Assembly (NCBI RefSeq): GCF_024714495.1
Contig: NZ_JAMZMJ010000001.1
Coordinates: 806,001 to 870,000, forward strand
Reading direction: 5' to 3'
Source: Marinoscillum pacificum
GTDB taxonomy: Bacteria; Bacteroidota; Bacteroidia; Cytophagales; Cyclobacteriaceae
Length of the DNA stretch: 64,000 nucleotides
Part shown: positions 32,938-42,223 of the stretch, piece by piece
Position numbering within the stretch: position 1 is the stretch's first letter
Layout of the letters: each line of letters starts with the position of its first letter
Notes under the pieces: generated by a model
The model's database searches: none
Told to the model about the DNA's origin: nothing
The model's input: only the letters and a program-made list of their open reading frames with translations
Made by a program: the position numbers and the translations under genes

Positions 32938-34446
32938 TCAATCTGTGTTAGCACAAAACTTATTAAACAACCATTTATTTAACAACAATCCCAACAAGAT
33001 AACCGCACCCCACTGAGTAACAATTGTGGCATTGCTATATACATCTATCCAATTCCATGTACCCTCTTTCGTAATCCATGGATCACTACTATAGCCCTGA
33101 CTCATCCACCAGTAAATCAGAAAAATGGCCATTGCAATATTGATATACAGTGCAAACTGGAAATACTTATCGCTCAATTTGAAATCAGAATCCTGATCAA
33201 TTAGTTCTGCTTTAAACTTGATAGGCCCATAAATCGCTGTGGCTATTGCAATAAATAGACCACTAACAATCAGACCAAGTCCCCACACCCAATCTTGATT
33301 GGTGAAGAAATCCAAACTATACGCACTCGGGTAGCCAAAAACAACAAACACAACCACCATAAGTCCCAGTACTACTCCTTTACTCAGATCAAGGTTGACG
33401 ATATTGGTTTTAAACAATTCCAGCATTGGCAAAAAGGAACTGAATGCCGCCAAGGTTAAAGCCAAAAAGAACAACACTGACATAAATGCTCCACCAGGAA
33501 TTGTCGCAAATAACTTTGGAATAATGGTAAAGGTTAATGCCTGACTACCAGATTGCAAGTGACTGATTGCCTCTTGTTCTGATGCTGCTAATGCAAAAAC
33601 AGCTGGCAATATGGCCACTCCAGCCAAAATGGATGCCGTGTTATTGCCGAATGCGCCGATGAAGGTATTGAGCGTAACATCCTCTTTAGATCTACTGTAA
33701 GATGAAATGGTGATCATCAATCCCCAACCAGCACCAGTCGACCAGGCAGATTGTGATAACGCTTCAATCCATATGGTTGGATTTTGAAAATCTGACCAAC
33801 GGATAGCAAACATATAATCCAGCCCTTTAATTCCATTATCCATTGATAACGCCGCAATGGCTACAATTACCAAAAGAACGAATAAGCTAGGTATAAGAAT
33901 TCTATTAGCAGCTTCCAGTCCTTTTCGTACTCCTCTACTAATCACTAAAACTCCTATAACTACTACAACGATGTAAATAGACACCGTTAGCCAGCTTTCA
34001 TTGGCAAAACCATCCCATTGTGCATCCAAATAAGACGGATTTTCAGCAAGTCGATCCAACAAAGTCACATTAGTAACTAATGAATCATATAGGTTTGCAA
34101 TGGAAGCTCCCAGGTACTCAATGGACCAAGCAGTTACAACTGAATAATAAAAGGCAATCCCCAAAGTACAAAGCGTAATGAAGAAGCCCATCCAGCTCAT
34201 TTTTGGCCCTGCAAGCTGCCCAAAAGAACCAATAACACCTTTTTTGAACTTTTTACCAATGGAGAACTCTGCCAGGAGAAGAGGAATGGACCATACAAAT
34301 AGGAATAATATCCAAAGTGCGATGAAACTTCCTCCATACTGACCGGCTAATCGAGGAAACCTCCAAAGGTTTCCCGCTCCGATTGCCATACCTAGAGATG
34401 CCAGAATAATACCCCAGCGACTGCTAAACTCTTCTTGTTTGGACAT
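32938..34446 (-). CDS. Sodium-dependent transporter, NSS (SNF) family, MetP-like
   Basis: 502 residues with about 12 membrane helices. The start SSRWGIILASLGMAIGAGNLWRFPRLAGQYGGSFIALW is the signature of the neurotransmitter:sodium symporter family (TM1 with the unwound G-A-G-N-L-W-R-F-P). TM6 and Na-site segments (LSQSAWSTGAGWGLMITISSYSRS) also fit. It should import an amino acid with Na+; with the MetS-like subunit next door, methionine or alanine are the known substrates of related pairs. It starts 1 bp after the OPT transporter stop, so the two genes are one operon. Confidence 0.93.
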   Translation of the reverse strand: MSKQEEFSSRWGIILASLGMAIGAGNLWRFPRLAGQYGGSFIALWILFLFVWSIPLLLAEFSIGKKFKKGVIGSFGQLAGPKMSWMGFFITLCTLGIAFYYSVVTAWSIEYLGASIANLYDSLVTNVTLLDRLAENPSYLDAQWDGFANESWLTVSIYIVVVVIGVLVISRGVRKGLEAANRILIPSLFVLLVIVAIAALSMDNGIKGLDYMFAIRWSDFQNPTIWIEALSQSAWSTGAGWGLMITISSYSRSKEDVTLNTFIGAFGNNTASILAGVAILPAVFALAASEQEAISHLQSGSQALTFTIIPKLFATIPGGAFMSVLFFLALTLAAFSSFLPMLELFKTNIVNLDLSKGVVLGLMVVVFVVFGYPSAYSLDFFTNQDWVWGLGLIVSGLFIAIATAIYGPIKFKAELIDQDSDFKLSDKYFQFALYINIAMAIFLIYWWMSQGYSSDPWITKEGTWNWIDVYSNATIVTQWGAVILLGLLLNKWLFNKFCANTD

Positions 34447-34447
34447 A

Positions 34448-36421
34448 TTATTTCTTAGAAACCTTTACAACAGATCGATAAAGGAAGATAAGAATGAATA
34501 TAAGTAGCAATACACCTAAATAGCTTCCACCGATTGGCTCGTCAAACAAGGACAAATTGGTTTGGAATCCAGCAACCATTATAGCGATGAAAATCCCCAT
34601 CAATGCCTCTCCAGTAATTAAGCCTGACGCAATCAAAAGACCAGCATTCGATGCTGTATCCTTACTTTCCTTGGACACATTATTCTTTTTGAAACTTCTC
34701 TCCAATAGATAGGCAATTACACCTCCTATGAAAATTGATGAATCTAGTTCAAATGGCAAGTATAGTCCTACCGCAACTGCCAAAACCGGCATTCTAAAGT
34801 TGCTATTAATTTTCTTTAAGTAAATATCTGTACCGATAATCACTGCTCCTATCGCAGCACCAATACCAATTATTCCCCATGGCAATTCTCCACCAAAAAT
34901 CCCAGTGGCAACACTCATCATTAACGACGCTTGAGGTGCAGCCAATGGATTAGGATGTTCAGCTGTTGGATTACCAATACCTCTTGATTCTAACAGGATA
35001 TCCAATACTGGCGCAATCAACAACGCTCCAGCAACAACACCGACAACCTGCATAATTTGCTGATTTCTTGGAGTCGCTCCAAGCACGTGACCGGCTTTTA
35101 AGTCCTGCATGTTATCTCCAGCAATTGCTGCAGCACAGGCCACAACAGCTCCAACCAGAATGGCTCCAGCTGCTCCTCTTCCTGGATCTGAGCTACCCAT
35201 TAACAATAACAATAGTAACGCTGTACTTAAAATAGTTGCGATTGTAACTCCCGAAATTGGATTATTCGAACTACCAACCAAGCCTGCCATGTACCCTGCA
35301 ACCGCTGAAAACAAGAATCCAGCAATTACCATCATAATCGCCATGAAAAGCGTCACAGACACATCTTGAATGATGGTCAGGTATATAAAGAAGATCGGAA
35401 CGATCAAAATACCAATACCCATCAACACCCATGACATTGGGGTATCTAATTCTGTTCTTAAAGTGTCTGATGCTTTTTGCGCACCAGCCTTAAATGCTTT
35501 AACACCTGAAGTAAATGCCGTTGATAAAGCTGATCTTAAGCTTATAAGTGCCCACAGACCACCAATCACCATTGCCCCTACACCTAAGTATCTCATTTTA
35601 TGGCTCCACAAAGCACCTCCAAGAGCTTCTGGTGATACTCCATCTGGACTTGCGAACTTTCCAGCAGCTACCAGTTCAGCTACTACACCATCAAAACCCT
35701 CCATTCCCACGTACGCTGGAATAGCAATCCACCAGGTGATTACTCCACCCATAAATACCAACGTAGAAACATTCAATCCAACAATGTATCCCACAGCAAC
35801 AAGTGCCGGAGACAAGTTCAAACTGAAATACAAGTATACCTTTTGATTCAGGATAGCAGCTTTTTCAAACAGGCCATCCCATAATTTTAACGCTTCATTT
35901 CCAAGCTTGAAAACACCACCAATTAAACCACCGTAAACAAGATATTTAACAGATTTACCACCAGTCTGACCTGTCTTTAGCACCTCAGCAGTTGCGACAC
36001 CTTCTGGGAACATTAATTTCTCCTTCACAATCAGCGCTTGACGCAATGGGATAGTAAATAAGATACCTAGAACACCACCGCTAATAGAAATTAGCGTCGT
36101 TTCGAAATAGTTAAAGTGCTGCCAATATCCCATTATAACCAATGCAGGAATAGTGAAAATTACACCAGCTGCAAGGGATTCTCCAGCTGAAGCAGCTGTT
36201 TGAACCATGTTATTCTCGAGTACATTCGAATTTTTGAATGCTTTTAGGATCGCCATTGAGATTACCGCTGCGGGGATGGAAGCAGATACGGTAAGTCCTG
36301 AAAAAAGTCCGAAGTAAGCATTGGCTGCTCCCAATACCACTGATAATACGGCCCCAAGTATGATGGACCTGAAGGTTAATTCGTTTAGCCTGGTCTCTGG
36401 GCTGATATATGGTTTATCCAT
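34448..36421 (-). CDS. OPT family oligopeptide transporter
   Basis: 657 residues with about 15 membrane helices. The start ETRLNELTFRSIILGAVLSVVLGAANAYFGLFSGLTVSASIPAAVIS is typical of bacterial OPT/YSL-like proteins, and the central GDNMQDLKAGHVLGATPRNQQIMQ is the conserved OPT motif. It probably imports small peptides or a metal chelate with protons. It is the first gene of the unit with the NSS transporter and MetS-like subunit, so the operon looks like an amino-acid/peptide uptake set. The ATG is preceded by a leader with CTAACCT. Confidence 0.93.
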   Translation of the reverse strand: MDKPYISPETRLNELTFRSIILGAVLSVVLGAANAYFGLFSGLTVSASIPAAVISMAILKAFKNSNVLENNMVQTAASAGESLAAGVIFTIPALVIMGYWQHFNYFETTLISISGGVLGILFTIPLRQALIVKEKLMFPEGVATAEVLKTGQTGGKSVKYLVYGGLIGGVFKLGNEALKLWDGLFEKAAILNQKVYLYFSLNLSPALVAVGYIVGLNVSTLVFMGGVITWWIAIPAYVGMEGFDGVVAELVAAGKFASPDGVSPEALGGALWSHKMRYLGVGAMVIGGLWALISLRSALSTAFTSGVKAFKAGAQKASDTLRTELDTPMSWVLMGIGILIVPIFFIYLTIIQDVSVTLFMAIMMVIAGFLFSAVAGYMAGLVGSSNNPISGVTIATILSTALLLLLLMGSSDPGRGAAGAILVGAVVACAAAIAGDNMQDLKAGHVLGATPRNQQIMQVVGVVAGALLIAPVLDILLESRGIGNPTAEHPNPLAAPQASLMMSVATGIFGGELPWGIIGIGAAIGAVIIGTDIYLKKINSNFRMPVLAVAVGLYLPFELDSSIFIGGVIAYLLERSFKKNNVSKESKDTASNAGLLIASGLITGEALMGIFIAIMVAGFQTNLSLFDEPIGGSYLGVLLLIFILIFLYRSVVKVSKK

Positions 36422-36483
36422 AGGTTAGTTAAAGTTGAAATATTCGAATTTTTGGAATCTGACAAAAATGTCGATTTAAAGGC

Positions 36484-36524
36484 TAAAAAAAAAGGAGCTA
36501 TCATGTTAGATGACAGCTCCTTTA
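36484..36524 (-). terminator. Intrinsic terminator for the DUF4097 gene
   Basis: AAAGGAGCT (36491-36499) pairs with AGCTCCTTT (36515-36523), and the stem extends inward with one mismatch to TCAT/ATGA. On the minus strand it is followed by a run of about nine T. It ends transcription from the gene at 36565-37488 before the OPT operon promoter. Confidence 0.85.
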
Positions 36525-36564
36525 TTTAAAAGGCTAATAAACCAATTGAATTATTCCAAATTTC

Positions 36565-37488
36565 TTAATTGGTATATCGTTGATCTCCACTTGTACTGAT
36601 ACCAGTAACTGAAATATCGCCTCTTCGAATAATCAGGTGGTCATCCCCATCAATTCTGCCAACCTCCAAATCACCAGAAGTTGCTCTTAAATCAAACCCA
36701 ACCTTTTCCAGGTCATTCTCTAATTCAATATAAATATTGCCAGATGTTGATTTGAATCTCGAATCACCTGTCAGCAACACATAATTACCTTCAATATTAC
36801 CAGACGTAGCAGATGCCTGAATCATGCCTTCCACACTATCAACATCCATATCTCCACTTGTTGTTGACATATCCAAATCTCCCACCATTCTGTCAATTTC
36901 GATATCCCCTGAGGTAGCAACTGTTTTTATATCACCAGTAATCCCAAAAAATTCCTGATCTCCACTGGTTGATCTCATGGCAATATTTCCAGTGATGTCC
37001 CTGAACAATACATCGCCACTTGTAGTTCGAACCTGAATGTTTGCATCAATTTGTTTTAATGTAATATCACCACTTGTTGCAGACACATCTAAATATGAAG
37101 AAGAATATTCATCTATTGAGATATCACCTGATGTATTTTCAATGCTTAATTCAACACCAGCCGGAAGCTGTAAATCCAATTTGGCAACATCGATATCATT
37201 CCAACCCCAATTACGATCTTTCTTACGTTCTACTTTGAACACAATTTCAGATCCTGACTGGATTACAGCGATCACATAATCACCTTCATTTCCATCACCT
37301 TTGATTAATCCGTCGAAAACAAGTTGGTCTCTTTGTACAACATTTACGTCACAAAAAATGCCAATAACCTTAACGGACTTGGCATTATCTGTTTCAAAAT
37401 GTTTTTCAGCTAAAACGCTTTGACCGTAAGAAATGGTCAATAATCCTATAAAAAATAAGGTAAGAAAAAGTCGAAGAGTTGATTTCAT
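36565..37488 (-). CDS. DUF4097-type secreted beta-helix protein with TSGD repeats
   Basis: 307 residues. A signal peptide is at 1-22 (LRLFLTLFFIGLLTISYGQ). The mature part is a regular series of short strands with the repeat T-S-G-D/N roughly every 18-20 residues (ENTSGDISI, SATSGDITL, RTTSGDVLF, RSTSGDQEF, VATSGDIEI, STTSGDMDV, SATSGNIEG and so on), at least ten turns. This is the DUF4097 family pattern, expected to form a right-handed beta-helix or adhesin-like stack. It is exported; whether it sits in periplasm or surface is unknown. Function unknown. Confidence 0.88.
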   Translation of the reverse strand: MKSTLRLFLTLFFIGLLTISYGQSVLAEKHFETDNAKSVKVIGIFCDVNVVQRDQLVFDGLIKGDGNEGDYVIAVIQSGSEIVFKVERKKDRNWGWNDIDVAKLDLQLPAGVELSIENTSGDISIDEYSSSYLDVSATSGDITLKQIDANIQVRTTSGDVLFRDITGNIAMRSTSGDQEFFGITGDIKTVATSGDIEIDRMVGDLDMSTTSGDMDVDSVEGMIQASATSGNIEGNYVLLTGDSRFKSTSGNIYIELENDLEKVGFDLRATSGDLEVGRIDGDDHLIIRRGDISVTGISTSGDQRYTN

Positions 37489-37537
37489 AATAGTTTGTTT
37501 TTCATATAGATGTCAATTCTTCGACTTTAGTTGCATG

Positions 37538-39619
37538 CTATCCAACTTTTGTTTTTGCTAGCTCGGCAAGAAGCCTCAATCCTTCTTTTAAGTATGCGTC
37601 TTCAGATAACTTCTCCAGATTTTCGTCATCTGTAAATACTTCGCCTGATTTAATTGTAGTGGACAAATTATCCTTCACACTGTTTTCTTTTGCATCAAGA
37701 GCTTTGCGTTCGTCAAGGTTCAAAGAAACTTTTGTCTGACTTCTTAACTCTTTTGCTTTTTCTATATCAGCTACCAGATCTTGCAAACCTTGATCTGAGT
37801 CCAAATGCTTACCATAAAGCTTTTGAAGTTTGTCAATCATCTTCTGATCAATCTGATTAGTAGGCTTGAACTTGGCTGATGTAATTTCATCCCAAGGCAG
37901 TGCAGTTGGTCTGCCACTTTCACCAAAGATTTCATCTTCATAAGGGGAAGGGAATTCAATGTCTGGTGCCACACCTATTCTTTGAGTGCTGCTTCCAGTC
38001 ACTCTGTAGAATTTAGCCAAGGTCATTTTTAACTGCCCAAGCTCCACATCTTCCTGACGCATGTATCTTCCGATATCTATTAAGTTCTGTACGGTTCCTT
38101 TACCAAAAGTATTCTCTCCTACTATGATACCTCTTTTGTAATCCTGAATAGCACCAGAGAAAATTTCAGATGCCGAAGCACTGTATCTGTTGGTCAATAC
38201 AGCTAAAGGCCCATCATAGAATACTTCTCCATGATCCTCGTCTTTCATTACGTCAACAGAATTATCTGTATTTCTAACCTGCACAACTGGTCCCTGAGGA
38301 ATAAATAGTCCAGTCAATTCAATAGCTTCCTGTAATGATCCTCCTCCATTAAATCGAAGATCGATCATCAAGCCATCAATTCCTTTCAATTTCAAGCTAT
38401 CTACTATTTTACGAACATCTCTTGTAGTGCTACGGTAATCCTTCACACCCTTGTTCATTTCATCAAAATTGAGATAGAAACTTGGAACAGTAACTACTCC
38501 TAAGCTATATGTTTGGTTATTCTCGATTAAAGGAATTATTTCTCCTTTTGCTGCTGATCTTTCAAGTTTGATTTTGTCTCTTACAAGGCGCAACGTATCC
38601 GGTAAACCATTGATGTCTTTATCATTCTTTATTACTTGAAGACGAACTACTGATCCTTTTGGACCTCTAATTTTCTGAACTACTTCATCCAGTCTCCATC
38701 CAATTACATCCACAAAATCACCATCATCTCCCTGTGCTACACCTATGATACGATCATCTTTCTGCAAATACTTACTCTTATAAGCTGGTCCACCAGGAAT
38801 AATGTCTGCAACCTTGGTATAATCTAATTGCTGAGTTAATTGTGCTCCAATACCTTCCAACGACAAACTCATATCGATCTGGAAGTTTTCTTTCGCTACT
38901 GGAGAAAAATAGTCAGTATGAGGGTCGTAAGCGCTAGTGAAAGCATTCATGTAAGCTTGATAGACATCTTCACTATTATATTGATACAGTGCTTTCTCTA
39001 CACGCTGATATCTTTTTGCTAAGGCATCAGCAATGTAATCCCAGTCTTTACCAGAAATCTTGTAACTAAGCGCCTGATTTTTAATGATTTTAGCCCAAAC
39101 CGCATTCAACTCTTCCTTGTTCTTAGGCCAAGGCATTTTTTCTCTGTCAGTTTCAAAGAACTCCTCTTTACTGAAATCCGGCTCTGTTTTAAGAATCTCT
39201 GTGATATAATCCATTCTATCCAAAGATCGCTCGCGATAAATACTGAAAACCTGATAGGCAAAATCAAGATTACCCTCAGGTAAATGATCATCTATAGTAT
39301 ATCTGTACTTCTCAAAGTAGTCAAGATCTGACTGTAGAAAGTAAGACTTATTAGGATCTAGAGATTCAAAGTAATTGTCATAAACTACTGATGACATGGA
39401 GTCATTTAGCGTGACTTTATTATAATGATATCTGTTTAATAAGTTAACGATAACGAACGTTTCGCTCGCGTGCTCAGGTTTTGGCTCAAGCGTTTTGAGG
39501 GTATCTCCCTCCAAAATCTGAATATTCTCGGCATTTTGAACACCTTCATCTTTCAGGGCTATCTCTCCAACACCATAGGTCATTATTACTGACCCTATTA
39601 TTAAAAGCAACTTGTTCAT
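37538..39619 (-). CDS. Carboxy-terminal processing peptidase (S41, tail-specific protease)
   Basis: About 693 residues from the ATG at 39619; the frame continues three codons further to an ATT. An N-terminal hydrophobic signal or anchor (KLLLIIGSVIMTYGVG) is followed by a helical domain, then a PDZ domain (MSLSLEGIGAQLTQQLDYTK, DRIIGVAQG) and the S41 core with DLRFNGGGSL and NRYSASASEIFSGAIQDYKR (catalytic Ser) and GENTFGKGTVQ (catalytic Lys). A charged helical C-terminus as in Prc/Tsp is present. It degrades or trims periplasmic proteins from the C-terminus. Confidence 0.93.
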   Translation of the reverse strand: MNKLLLIIGSVIMTYGVGEIALKDEGVQNAENIQILEGDTLKTLEPKPEHASETFVIVNLLNRYHYNKVTLNDSMSSVVYDNYFESLDPNKSYFLQSDLDYFEKYRYTIDDHLPEGNLDFAYQVFSIYRERSLDRMDYITEILKTEPDFSKEEFFETDREKMPWPKNKEELNAVWAKIIKNQALSYKISGKDWDYIADALAKRYQRVEKALYQYNSEDVYQAYMNAFTSAYDPHTDYFSPVAKENFQIDMSLSLEGIGAQLTQQLDYTKVADIIPGGPAYKSKYLQKDDRIIGVAQGDDGDFVDVIGWRLDEVVQKIRGPKGSVVRLQVIKNDKDINGLPDTLRLVRDKIKLERSAAKGEIIPLIENNQTYSLGVVTVPSFYLNFDEMNKGVKDYRSTTRDVRKIVDSLKLKGIDGLMIDLRFNGGGSLQEAIELTGLFIPQGPVVQVRNTDNSVDVMKDEDHGEVFYDGPLAVLTNRYSASASEIFSGAIQDYKRGIIVGENTFGKGTVQNLIDIGRYMRQEDVELGQLKMTLAKFYRVTGSSTQRIGVAPDIEFPSPYEDEIFGESGRPTALPWDEITSAKFKPTNQIDQKMIDKLQKLYGKHLDSDQGLQDLVADIEKAKELRSQTKVSLNLDERKALDAKENSVKDNLSTTIKSGEVFTDDENLEKLSEDAYLKEGLRLLAELAKTKVG

Positions 39620-39747
39620 AACAATCAATTTTGTTCGTACCTCTCGGCAATCTTACCAAACCAACGAATAAGGAAGGAATTAAGTTAGTTAAATTTTACT
39701 AACGGCATGGTGTTAAATACGACGAATGGTCTTCAATTAACAACCAA

Positions 39748-40710
39748 TCACCCCTCCTGATGATTCCAAACCAACGCTGCCGCACCTAGAATAGCAGCAT
39801 TTTTATTCATCATACCTGATGGAAGCAGCTTAACCTTACCCTTATAGAAAGGAAGTAAATTCTCTTCCAGGTGTTTTTGTGTTGGTTCAAAAATCCACTT
39901 ACCCGCTTTAGCTAATCCTCCAAGCAAGAAGTATGCCTCAGGGTGAGAGAAGGTAGTAAAATTAGCTAGTTGCTCGCCTAAAATACGGCCAGTCATTTCA
40001 AAAGCTGCTTGTGCAATCGGGTCGCCATCTTCGGCTGCTTTCGTGATAATTTCACCGTGAAGATCATTGAATGAATAATCTCTTAAAACACTATCTTCCA
40101 GGCTATCACACAGCAAGAAAAACACGGTTCTTTTGAGACCAGTACTTGAGACATATGCTTCTAATCCACCACGTCTGCCAAGACCTGTTAAGCGCCCTCC
40201 CTTTTCGATCATTACATGACCTAATTCACCAGCTTGAGAGTCATAACCGTAGATTAGTTGTCCATTGGCCACAATACCACTACCTAATCCGGTACCAAGG
40301 GTAATGACCATAAAATCTTTCATATCTACAGCATTTCCATAGATCATCTCGCCTATCGCCGCTGCGCTAGCATCATTGGTAATATGGATTGGCAAATCAT
40401 ATCGCTTTTTTAACTCTTCTGTAAACGGCACAATACCCTTCCATAAAAGGTTCGCAGCATACTCAATGGTTCCTCTATAATAATTAGCATTAGGAGCTCC
40501 TACCCCAATACCAACAATTTCATATTCAAAGTCAATTTGAGATTTTAAATTCTCAATATGAGATTTCAGCTCATCCAGATAGGCTCCAAACTCCTTGTGT
40601 TTGGTAGTGGAAAAATCAGTGTGTGCAAAAAGATCACCTTCACGATCTACAATTCCTACTTTCGTAAGAGTCCCTCCAATATCAACGCCAATGGCTACTT
40701 TTTTAGACAT
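39748..40710 (-). CDS. ROK family protein (glucokinase-like)
   Basis: 320 residues. The phosphate motif GVDIGGTLTKVGIVD is at 8-22, followed by GIGVGAPNAN, the catalytic Asp in ITNDASAAAIGE and the second ATP-binding motif MVITLGTGLGSGIVANGQLIYG. The zinc-binding Cys-rich motif (CxCGxxGCxE) of typical ROK repressors/kinases is absent; GRRGGLEAYVS takes that place. It lacks a DNA-binding N-terminus, so it is a sugar kinase, probably for glucose or an aminosugar. Context gives no further clue; the S41 protease lies downstream. Confidence 0.88.
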   Translation of the reverse strand: MSKKVAIGVDIGGTLTKVGIVDREGDLFAHTDFSTTKHKEFGAYLDELKSHIENLKSQIDFEYEIVGIGVGAPNANYYRGTIEYAANLLWKGIVPFTEELKKRYDLPIHITNDASAAAIGEMIYGNAVDMKDFMVITLGTGLGSGIVANGQLIYGYDSQAGELGHVMIEKGGRLTGLGRRGGLEAYVSSTGLKRTVFFLLCDSLEDSVLRDYSFNDLHGEIITKAAEDGDPIAQAAFEMTGRILGEQLANFTTFSHPEAYFLLGGLAKAGKWIFEPTQKHLEENLLPFYKGKVKLLPSGMMNKNAAILGAAALVWNHQEG

Positions 40711-40803
40711 TTATCAAAATTTGATTGCTATTTTCAAAAAGATTCAATCAAATATATGAACTATAGTGCAAGGTTTTGACATAAAAATGCGCTGTATTTC
40801 GAG

Positions 40804-40829
40804 CAAAAAAAATGCAAACGTATGCATTA
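40804..40829 (-). terminator. Intrinsic terminator after the sigma-linked membrane gene
   Basis: AATGCA (40811-40816) pairs with TGCATT (40823-40828) around AACGTA. On the minus strand the hairpin is followed by eight T (the A-run at 40804-40812). The stop codon of the gene (TAA at 40827-40829) lies in the stem, so the terminator overlaps the coding end. Confidence 0.6.
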
Positions 40830-41411
40830 CCTTTTGAAGGCTTCTAACTCATCCACAATTGGTTGAACATCCTTCAAATAGCGTCTCATTTTCACCGCAT
40901 AGGACGCATAGCTCACCACCATGATATACAACCAGTTGATATTGGTCATCCAAAACACAAACTCACCGGAGGCGTGTTCGAGTAGAGAATACGCATAAGC
41001 ATTCACACAAATACCAAGAAGTAAACCGTACAATGGAGAAAATTGAATGATTCTTTTTGATCTTTTGAGCTTCTTCAATTGATAATCTGTGTATTCTGTA
41101 GCTGAAAGAACTAGCTTTTTACTCGCATCCATTCGTCTCGTCCAGAGAATCAGCACTATAGTGATAGAAAGGATCACAACAGAACTTACAGAAAGATAAA
41201 ACAACCAACTTTCTTCATTGTAAATAAACATTAAGCTTATTAGGAACAGAACCGTACCAGTCATATAGACCGATGCTAAGACATTAGTACGCTTAACTTT
41301 TCGCTGATATTTAGTAATGGCGTCCTCTGTTTCAACAGCAACACTTTTCTTACTGTTAGGAGCAACAGCACTAGTTTGCCATATTTCTTTTAATTCATCA
41401 AGCTCTTCCAT
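40827..41411 (-). CDS. Membrane protein paired with ECF sigma factor (possible anti-sigma)
   Basis: 194 residues. The soluble N-terminus begins MEELDELKEIWQTS, the usual start of membrane proteins encoded after ECF sigma factors in Bacteroidota. Four predicted membrane helices follow (VYMTGTVLFLISLMFIY, VSSVVILSITIVLILW, FSPLYGLLLGICVNAYAY, WLYIMVVSYASYAV). It has no ZAS motif. Its start overlaps the sigma gene by 14 bp, so the pair is translationally coupled. An anti-sigma role is likely but not shown by any motif. Confidence 0.75.
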   Translation of the reverse strand: MEELDELKEIWQTSAVAPNSKKSVAVETEDAITKYQRKVKRTNVLASVYMTGTVLFLISLMFIYNEESWLFYLSVSSVVILSITIVLILWTRRMDASKKLVLSATEYTDYQLKKLKRSKRIIQFSPLYGLLLGICVNAYAYSLLEHASGEFVFWMTNINWLYIMVVSYASYAVKMRRYLKDVQPIVDELEAFKR

Positions 41412-41904
41412 GTTGCATTAGTTTAGAAAGCTTATCCTTAATTCGTGTAATATTCACCCCTACATAATTGGTATCCTTACCTATTACTTCGGCTATTTCT
41501 TTGTAACTCAAATCTTCCAGATAGAGACCTATAATTAGTCTGTGATCAGGCTTTAATTGCTCTATGGTTGTTAGAAGCAGTTGATATTGTTGTTCTCGCT
41601 CTTTTTTGATGATACTTTCACTGGCGTCATATTCAAGATCTTCAAGAATCACATTATTGTTATATGGTTGTTTGGACTTTTTCCTTCGAAAAGTAATTGC
41701 GGTGTTGACGGTAATTCGATAGATCCAGGTGCTCAGTTTGGAATCACCTCGAAAGGAGGACATGGACTTCCAAATATTAATAAGCGTTTCCTGATAGACA
41801 TCATCCAGTTCTTCGTGAGCACCAAAGTACGCCTTGCATAAGCGATAGATTTTTGGGCCATGCTCTTGAACCACCTGGTTAAATTCATCTCTACTAACTG
41901 CCAA
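41398..41904 (-). CDS. ECF-type RNA polymerase sigma factor
   Basis: 168 residues from a TTG start; no ATG or GTG lies further upstream before the stop at 41938-41940. Region 2 is visible (AYFGAHEELDDVYQETLINIWKSMSSFRGDSKLSTWIYRITVNT), as is region 4 with its HTH (LIIGLYLEDLSYKEIAEVIGKDTNYVGVNITRIKDKL). There is no region 3, as expected for ECF sigma factors. It overlaps a membrane protein gene downstream and follows a small membrane gene, giving a three-gene unit. The weak TTG start may keep its level low. Confidence 0.92.
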   Translation of the reverse strand: MAVSRDEFNQVVQEHGPKIYRLCKAYFGAHEELDDVYQETLINIWKSMSSFRGDSKLSTWIYRITVNTAITFRRKKSKQPYNNNVILEDLEYDASESIIKKEREQQYQLLLTTIEQLKPDHRLIIGLYLEDLSYKEIAEVIGKDTNYVGVNITRIKDKLSKLMQHGRA

Positions 41905-41905
41905 A

Positions 41906-42097
41906 CTATTTCGATAACGTTTGAATGATACCAGCTCCTACTTGTGTGGTAAACTCATTTGTTACAGTGTGAGTAGCCGATTTGATACTATAGCTGAACT
42001 TAGGTGCAGGAACACTTGAAAAGCTACTTGTATATAGTAAGAAAAACGCGATGATCAGCCCAAGTATAATAACATAAACTTTCGAATTCCTTTTCAT
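41906..42097 (-). CDS. Small single-pass membrane protein upstream of the sigma gene
   Basis: 63 residues from the ATG at 42097 (MKRNSKVYVIILGLIIAF); a longer frame from 42163 adds 22 residues but lacks a membrane-protein-like start. A single hydrophobic segment is followed by a Ser/Thr-rich outer part (SSFSSVPAPKFSYSIKSATH) ending GAGIIQTLSK. No family is recognised. It ends one base before the sigma factor start, so it is the first gene of the ECF unit and could be the sensor or a target. That is inference from position. Confidence 0.6.
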   Translation of the reverse strand: MKRNSKVYVIILGLIIAFFLLYTSSFSSVPAPKFSYSIKSATHTVTNEFTTQVGAGIIQTLSK

Positions 42098-42223
42098 ATC
42101 AGTTAGATGTCGGTTTCGATAACTTAGTTGCGCGATCTGGACATTTATTACAGTTTTGATCAAAATAATTTAAAAGCAACTGACTATTTCCTATTTTTAG
42201 ATAGTAACTAACCGAGATTAACT

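Noticed and set aside
35370-35846. 158-codon plus-strand frame inside the OPT transporter gene
   Set aside because: Antisense to a clear membrane transporter. Its Pro/Thr/Ala-rich composition is the reverse reading of Gly/Val/Ala-rich helices.
39684-39706. GTTAGT...ACTAAC inverted repeat between the S41 protease and ROK genes
   Set aside because: Arms are only six bases with AT-rich interior and no T-run, so neither a terminator nor an operator can be supported.
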